A DNA stretch of 7,276 nt from a bacterium (GTDB taxonomy: Bacteria; Oederibacteriota; Muellerivitia; Muellerivitales; Muellerivitaceae): NCBI GenBank assembly GCA_025980505.1, contig JAICXI010000083.1, positions 1 to 7,276 on the forward strand. Reading direction: 5' to 3'. Shown here piece by piece: positions 4,523-7,276 of the stretch; position 1 is the first letter of the stretch; each line of letters starts with the position of its first letter. The translations under genes and the position numbers were made by a program. The notes under the pieces were generated by a model. It did not search any database. It saw nothing but the letters and a program-made list of their open reading frames with translations, and was not told the DNA's origin.

Positions 4523-5776
4523 ATGCCTTTCTTGACCGACGTCCTACTCCATCGCATGCGCCAACGTCAAAAACTGTTGGGACAGGAAGTCCACATGTAT
4601 CAGCGGGTCATGGACGGCATGCGCCGCGGCATCCCTTTGGAATCCTTGTTCAAGTTGACCATCCGGTCCGTGCAAAAGGGTTTGGGTTTCAAACGGTGCG
4701 GCATTTTCCTCCTGGATGCGGACGGGCGCGCCATGACCCTCGCCTTGGGAGTGGACCGGCGCGGCCGGTGGGAGAGGGGAAAGGACCGGTTTCCGATCGT
4801 CCGCCGCCGGGGCGCCAACGCCTTTTCGGACATCTTCAACGGCCACCAACGTTTTTTCTTCACCAACCATCTTTCGGACCGGCAGCATGAGGGCGACCGC
4901 CAACGGGTCCCCGTGAGGAGCACGGCGGTCGTCCCCATCCAAGTGGGCGGCGGCAAGATCATCGGGGCCCTCGCCGTGGACCAACTGGACGCCCGACGGC
5001 TCATCACGCGTTCCGACGTGGCCTCCCTTTTCAATTTCGCCACCCAGGCGGGACTGGCCCTCCAATCCCTGCGGGTCCATGAACAAGCCGTGAAGCAGTC
5101 GGTCACCGACCCGCTGACCGGGCTGGCCAACCGGCGGTTTTTCGAGAAGGCGCTGGAAAACGAGATGAAGCGTTGCGGGAAATCCGGCCGATGCTGCAGC
5201 CTGGTGTTGGCGGATCTGGACCATTTCAAGCTGGTCAACGACGTCCACGGCCATGACGTGGGCGACGAATTCCTGAAACACACGGCCCGCCTGTTCCACG
5301 ACAGCGTCCGCGGCATGGATACGGTGGCGCGCATCGGCGGCGAGGAGTTCGCGTTGCTCTTGCCCGACACGGCGCCCTCCAACGCCCGCGCCTTTATCCG
5401 GCGGCTGCTCAACCTGGTAAGGGAAAATCCCCCCCGCCTGCCGGGCGACGGGTTCCGTTCCTATCCCATGACGGTCAGCCTGGGCGTGGCCACTTACTGC
5501 CGCGGCAGGGCGGACTCCCGGCGGATCTTCAAACTGGCCGATCAAAGCCTTTACCAGGCTAAGGAGAAGGGGCGTGACCGGGCGGGGGTCCTCCATATCG
5601 TTTCGGAAAAAAAGTCCGCCCGGTACTCAGCGCTTGAAGGGGAATCGGAAGCCCGGCCCGGGCCGGGGACCGCTTCATTCCTCCGCGATCACGACCGAAT
5701 AAGCCACCAGGGTGGGAAGTATCACCGAGAGCTTCCCGTCCGAATAGCCGTAGGTGAGCGTTTGGTCGGAAGGTGA
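4523..5776 (+). CDS. GAF-GGDEF diguanylate cyclase
   Basis: Makes cyclic di-GMP from two GTP; a cytoplasmic signalling enzyme. I start it at ATG 4523 (417 residues) because GGAGG lies 6 nt upstream and the preceding in-frame 81 codons look non-coding. A helical, likely coiled-coil N-terminus (8-35) precedes a GAF sensor domain (about 39-185, with STAVVPIQVGGGKIIGALAV at 133-152). The GGDEF domain spans about 190-355: TDPLTGLANRRFF (195-207), metal/substrate residues D231, N239 and D240 in DLDHFKLVND, active-site GGEEF (272-276) and an RGMD I-site (263-266) exactly five residues before it. The cyclase therefore looks active and product-inhibited. No transmembrane segment is seen. The ligand of the GAF domain is unknown. 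The last 60 residues are unlike the family, and the final 34 codons lie antisense over the 3' end of the neighbouring gene. Confidence 0.93.
   Translation: MPFLTDVLLHRMRQRQKLLGQEVHMYQRVMDGMRRGIPLESLFKLTIRSVQKGLGFKRCGIFLLDADGRAMTLALGVDRRGRWERGKDRFPIVRRRGANAFSDIFNGHQRFFFTNHLSDRQHEGDRQRVPVRSTAVVPIQVGGGKIIGALAVDQLDARRLITRSDVASLFNFATQAGLALQSLRVHEQAVKQSVTDPLTGLANRRFFEKALENEMKRCGKSGRCCSLVLADLDHFKLVNDVHGHDVGDEFLKHTARLFHDSVRGMDTVARIGGEEFALLLPDTAPSNARAFIRRLLNLVRENPPRLPGDGFRSYPMTVSLGVATYCRGRADSRRIFKLADQSLYQAKEKGRDRAGVLHIVSEKKSARYSALEGESEARPGPGTASFLRDHDRISHQGGKYHRELPVRIAVGERLVGR
5648..5676. terminator. Strong GC hairpin at the convergent gene junction
   Basis: CCCGGCCC/GGGCCGGG (5652-5667) is a perfect 16-bp palindrome. 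GAAGC (5648-5652) and GCTTC (5672-5676) add an outer stem. On the minus strand it begins at the stop codon of the hydrolase-like gene (5675), where a terminator would lie, but no T-run follows. On the plus strand it is inside the cyclase reading frame. It may act as a transcription pause or RNA 3' barrier. Confidence 0.4.
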
Positions 5777-7276
5777 ATCAGGGGAGGCCAGCCGCACCGA
5801 CTTGGGGACGGACGACAAGGGGATTGTGACGGCCACGTTGCGCTGGGGCTTGAAACCCCTATCGTACTCGTGGTTCACCAGGTGCACCAGCAGCCGGCCC
5901 GGCCCTTCGGACACCGCCACCATGGCACTGGGAAGGGAGCAGGCGGCAACCTTGTCCGAGGGCGCCACACCATGGTAAAGGCCGGCGTGGGAGCGGTAAA
6001 AAGCCGTGTAACTCTTGAAAAAAGGCATCATTCCCTGCTGGTCGGCCGTGGGTTCGCCCGTGGCGGTCTTCAAGTAGAAGGCGAAAAAAAGACCGTTGGC
6101 GTAGGCTTCGGCCGCGTACATGCGCCAGTAGTCCTCCCGTTCGGATAAGGGGAGGGCCGTGTAGCGGTTGAGGGTGGGGGTGGGCCAGTCGATGAACAAC
6201 ACCACGGGCGCGCCGGGCGCCAGCCTCGCGGATTGGGCCTTGAACCGGCGGAACACGCTTTGAAGGGAGACGGTGCCTTTCAAGTGGCCGCCCGCCACGG
6301 GCACGTAATCCGCCATGGAGCCTCCGTCCCCGTCGCGGTTGTAATCCCACAGGCCGATGCTCTCGAAGTCCACGTTGGGCAGGATGCCGTTGGCCGTGAC
6401 GAGCAGTTCCCGGCCGTATTTCTTCCGTGCGTAGTCCTTCAACTCCCTCACGATGGGCCCGAAATAACGGTAAGGCTCGGCCGCGCTCGTAAAGGTCTTG
6501 GCGCCGGGCTCGGGATGGTCGTCGTAACTCTTGCCCCATTCGGCGGCCAGGGGGTTGCCCGGCGAAAAGGGGTTGGACGACCAACCGTAAAAATCCAGGT
6601 ACCGCAGGTAATTGAAGTTGCGCCACAAGTCGCCGGGCGGAAGGTCGCGGCGCAGGATATTTCCCGGGGGCATCTTGAAGCGTTGGGCGAAATCGGCGCC
6701 CCGGGGATATTTGGCCAGCAGGTAGGCGTTGAAGTCGGCCAGGTGGTAATCGTCGAAACCCTCGTTGTTGTCGTACCTTTCCCCCTGGTAATCCTGGCCC
6801 ACCTCGTCGAAGAAAAGGCCGTCCACGCCGCCGTCGATCTGCACTTTGCCGATCTTCACCAGGTAGGCGCGGTATTCGGGGTCGGCGATACTTCCCCGGT
6901 GGGCGCCGGGCACGATGTTGTCGTGGTTCACGATCCGGCCCTGGGCGTCGCGGGTGACGATGCGGTCGAATTCCTCCGGGGAAAACTCGTCGGCGAAAAG
7001 GATCGTGGCGGTGGTACCGCCGATGAAGCGGATGTGGGAAGAACGGCAATTGCTTACGTACTGGAAATTGTAATCCGAGGCCAGCACCCCGTAGCGGTCC
7101 CAGCGCGCCCAGGAGCGGATGTTGATATCCGGGGCGAGCTCCAAAACCTGGGGATCGCTTTCGTTGTTGCCCGCCTGGCTGAAGGCGTAAACCGTGACGT
7201 CGTCCATGGAAACCACCGGCATGGGCGTGGGGGAAAGGTTCCAGGGGCCGCAACCGGTGTCCACCACGCCGCCGAC
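5675..7276 (-). CDS. Glycoside-hydrolase-like TIM-barrel protein (partial, N-terminus off the right edge)
   Basis: The frame is open through the right edge, so the visible 530 or more residues lack the true start; the GTG at 7267 is only an internal codon. Numbering here counts that GTG as residue 1. The first residues (GCGPWNLSPTPMP) look like a linker after an unseen export signal. The main body resembles an (alpha/beta)8 glycoside hydrolase: a WARWDRYG segment (53-60), FIGGTTATILFADE (81-94), GVDGLFFDEVGQDY (147-160) with candidate catalytic D154/E155, ANGILPNVDFESIGLWD (292-308), VVLFIDWPTPT (355-365), and EAYANGLFFAFYLK (387-400) before FYRSHAGLYHG. Residues from about 440 look like a beta-sandwich domain of the kind that ends GH42-like enzymes. 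I cannot place it in a numbered family, and the substrate is unknown. It may be extracellular and act on polysaccharide. It converges on, and overlaps, the diguanylate cyclase gene by 102 bp. Confidence 0.75.
   Translation of the reverse strand, partial: VGGVVDTGCGPWNLSPTPMPVVSMDDVTVYAFSQAGNNESDPQVLELAPDINIRSWARWDRYGVLASDYNFQYVSNCRSSHIRFIGGTTATILFADEFSPEEFDRIVTRDAQGRIVNHDNIVPGAHRGSIADPEYRAYLVKIGKVQIDGGVDGLFFDEVGQDYQGERYDNNEGFDDYHLADFNAYLLAKYPRGADFAQRFKMPPGNILRRDLPPGDLWRNFNYLRYLDFYGWSSNPFSPGNPLAAEWGKSYDDHPEPGAKTFTSAAEPYRYFGPIVRELKDYARKKYGRELLVTANGILPNVDFESIGLWDYNRDGDGGSMADYVPVAGGHLKGTVSLQSVFRRFKAQSARLAPGAPVVLFIDWPTPTLNRYTALPLSEREDYWRMYAAEAYANGLFFAFYLKTATGEPTADQQGMMPFFKSYTAFYRSHAGLYHGVAPSDKVAACSLPSAMVAVSEGPGRLLVHLVNHEYDRGFKPQRNVAVTIPLSSVPKSVRLASPDSPSDQTLTYGYSDGKLSVILPTLVAYSVVIAEE

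Noticed and set aside
4544..5596. A 350-codon minus-strand frame
   Set aside because: It is wholly antisense to the GAF-GGDEF protein, whose catalytic and inhibitory motifs are all in the plus frame.
5859..7253. A 464-codon minus-strand frame within the hydrolase-like gene
   Set aside because: It is an alternate-frame shadow, Arg/Pro/Gly-rich, of the longer frame that carries recognisable barrel segments.

Overview
The window reads as a GC-rich chromosomal segment from a diderm (Gram-negative-type) bacterium. It encodes an outer-membrane beta-barrel, several proteins with classical Sec signal peptides, and a periplasmic binding protein without a lipobox. I cannot name the lineage from sequence alone; nothing here looks like phage or plasmid, and no RNA gene or CRISPR array was seen.

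Region 1 (about 1-3140, all on the minus strand, read right to left) is a transition-metal uptake cluster, most likely for zinc or manganese. In transcription order it holds a small His/Cys membrane protein (3099-2812), a porin-like outer-membrane beta-barrel (2766-1651), a TroA/ZnuA-family periplasmic metal-binding protein (1520-603) and a ZnuB-family ABC permease (599 to beyond the left edge). The ABC ATPase that such a transporter needs is not in the window. A well-spaced sigma70-type promoter (TTGACT-N17-TAAAAT) lies directly in front of the small protein. It carries an inverted repeat in its spacer, a plausible site for a metal-responsive repressor, and the implied mRNA would be nearly leaderless.

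Region 2 (3148-3302) is a compact non-coding insertion. It has 16-bp imperfect terminal inverted repeats, a GC-rich hairpin-forming core and an exact 6-bp flanking direct repeat (GGCCTT). It looks like a MITE-like element sitting just upstream of the metal operon promoter.

Region 3 (3327-4067, minus) encodes an exported protein made of two tandem copies of a ferredoxin-like alpha/beta-barrel domain. The second copy carries an insert with seven histidines in 30 residues. Its position beside the metal operon and its His-rich insert suggest a periplasmic metal-related role, but this is inference.

Region 4 (4068-4522) is a 455-bp divergent intergenic region with several hairpins, one resembling an intrinsic terminator inside the probable leader of the next gene. 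It is followed by a GAF-GGDEF diguanylate cyclase (4523-5776, plus) with intact GGEEF active site and RxxD inhibitory site.

Region 5 (5675 to the right edge, minus) is the C-terminal 530 or more residues of a glycoside-hydrolase-like TIM-barrel protein of unassigned family. Its 3' end overlaps the cyclase gene convergently by 102 bp.
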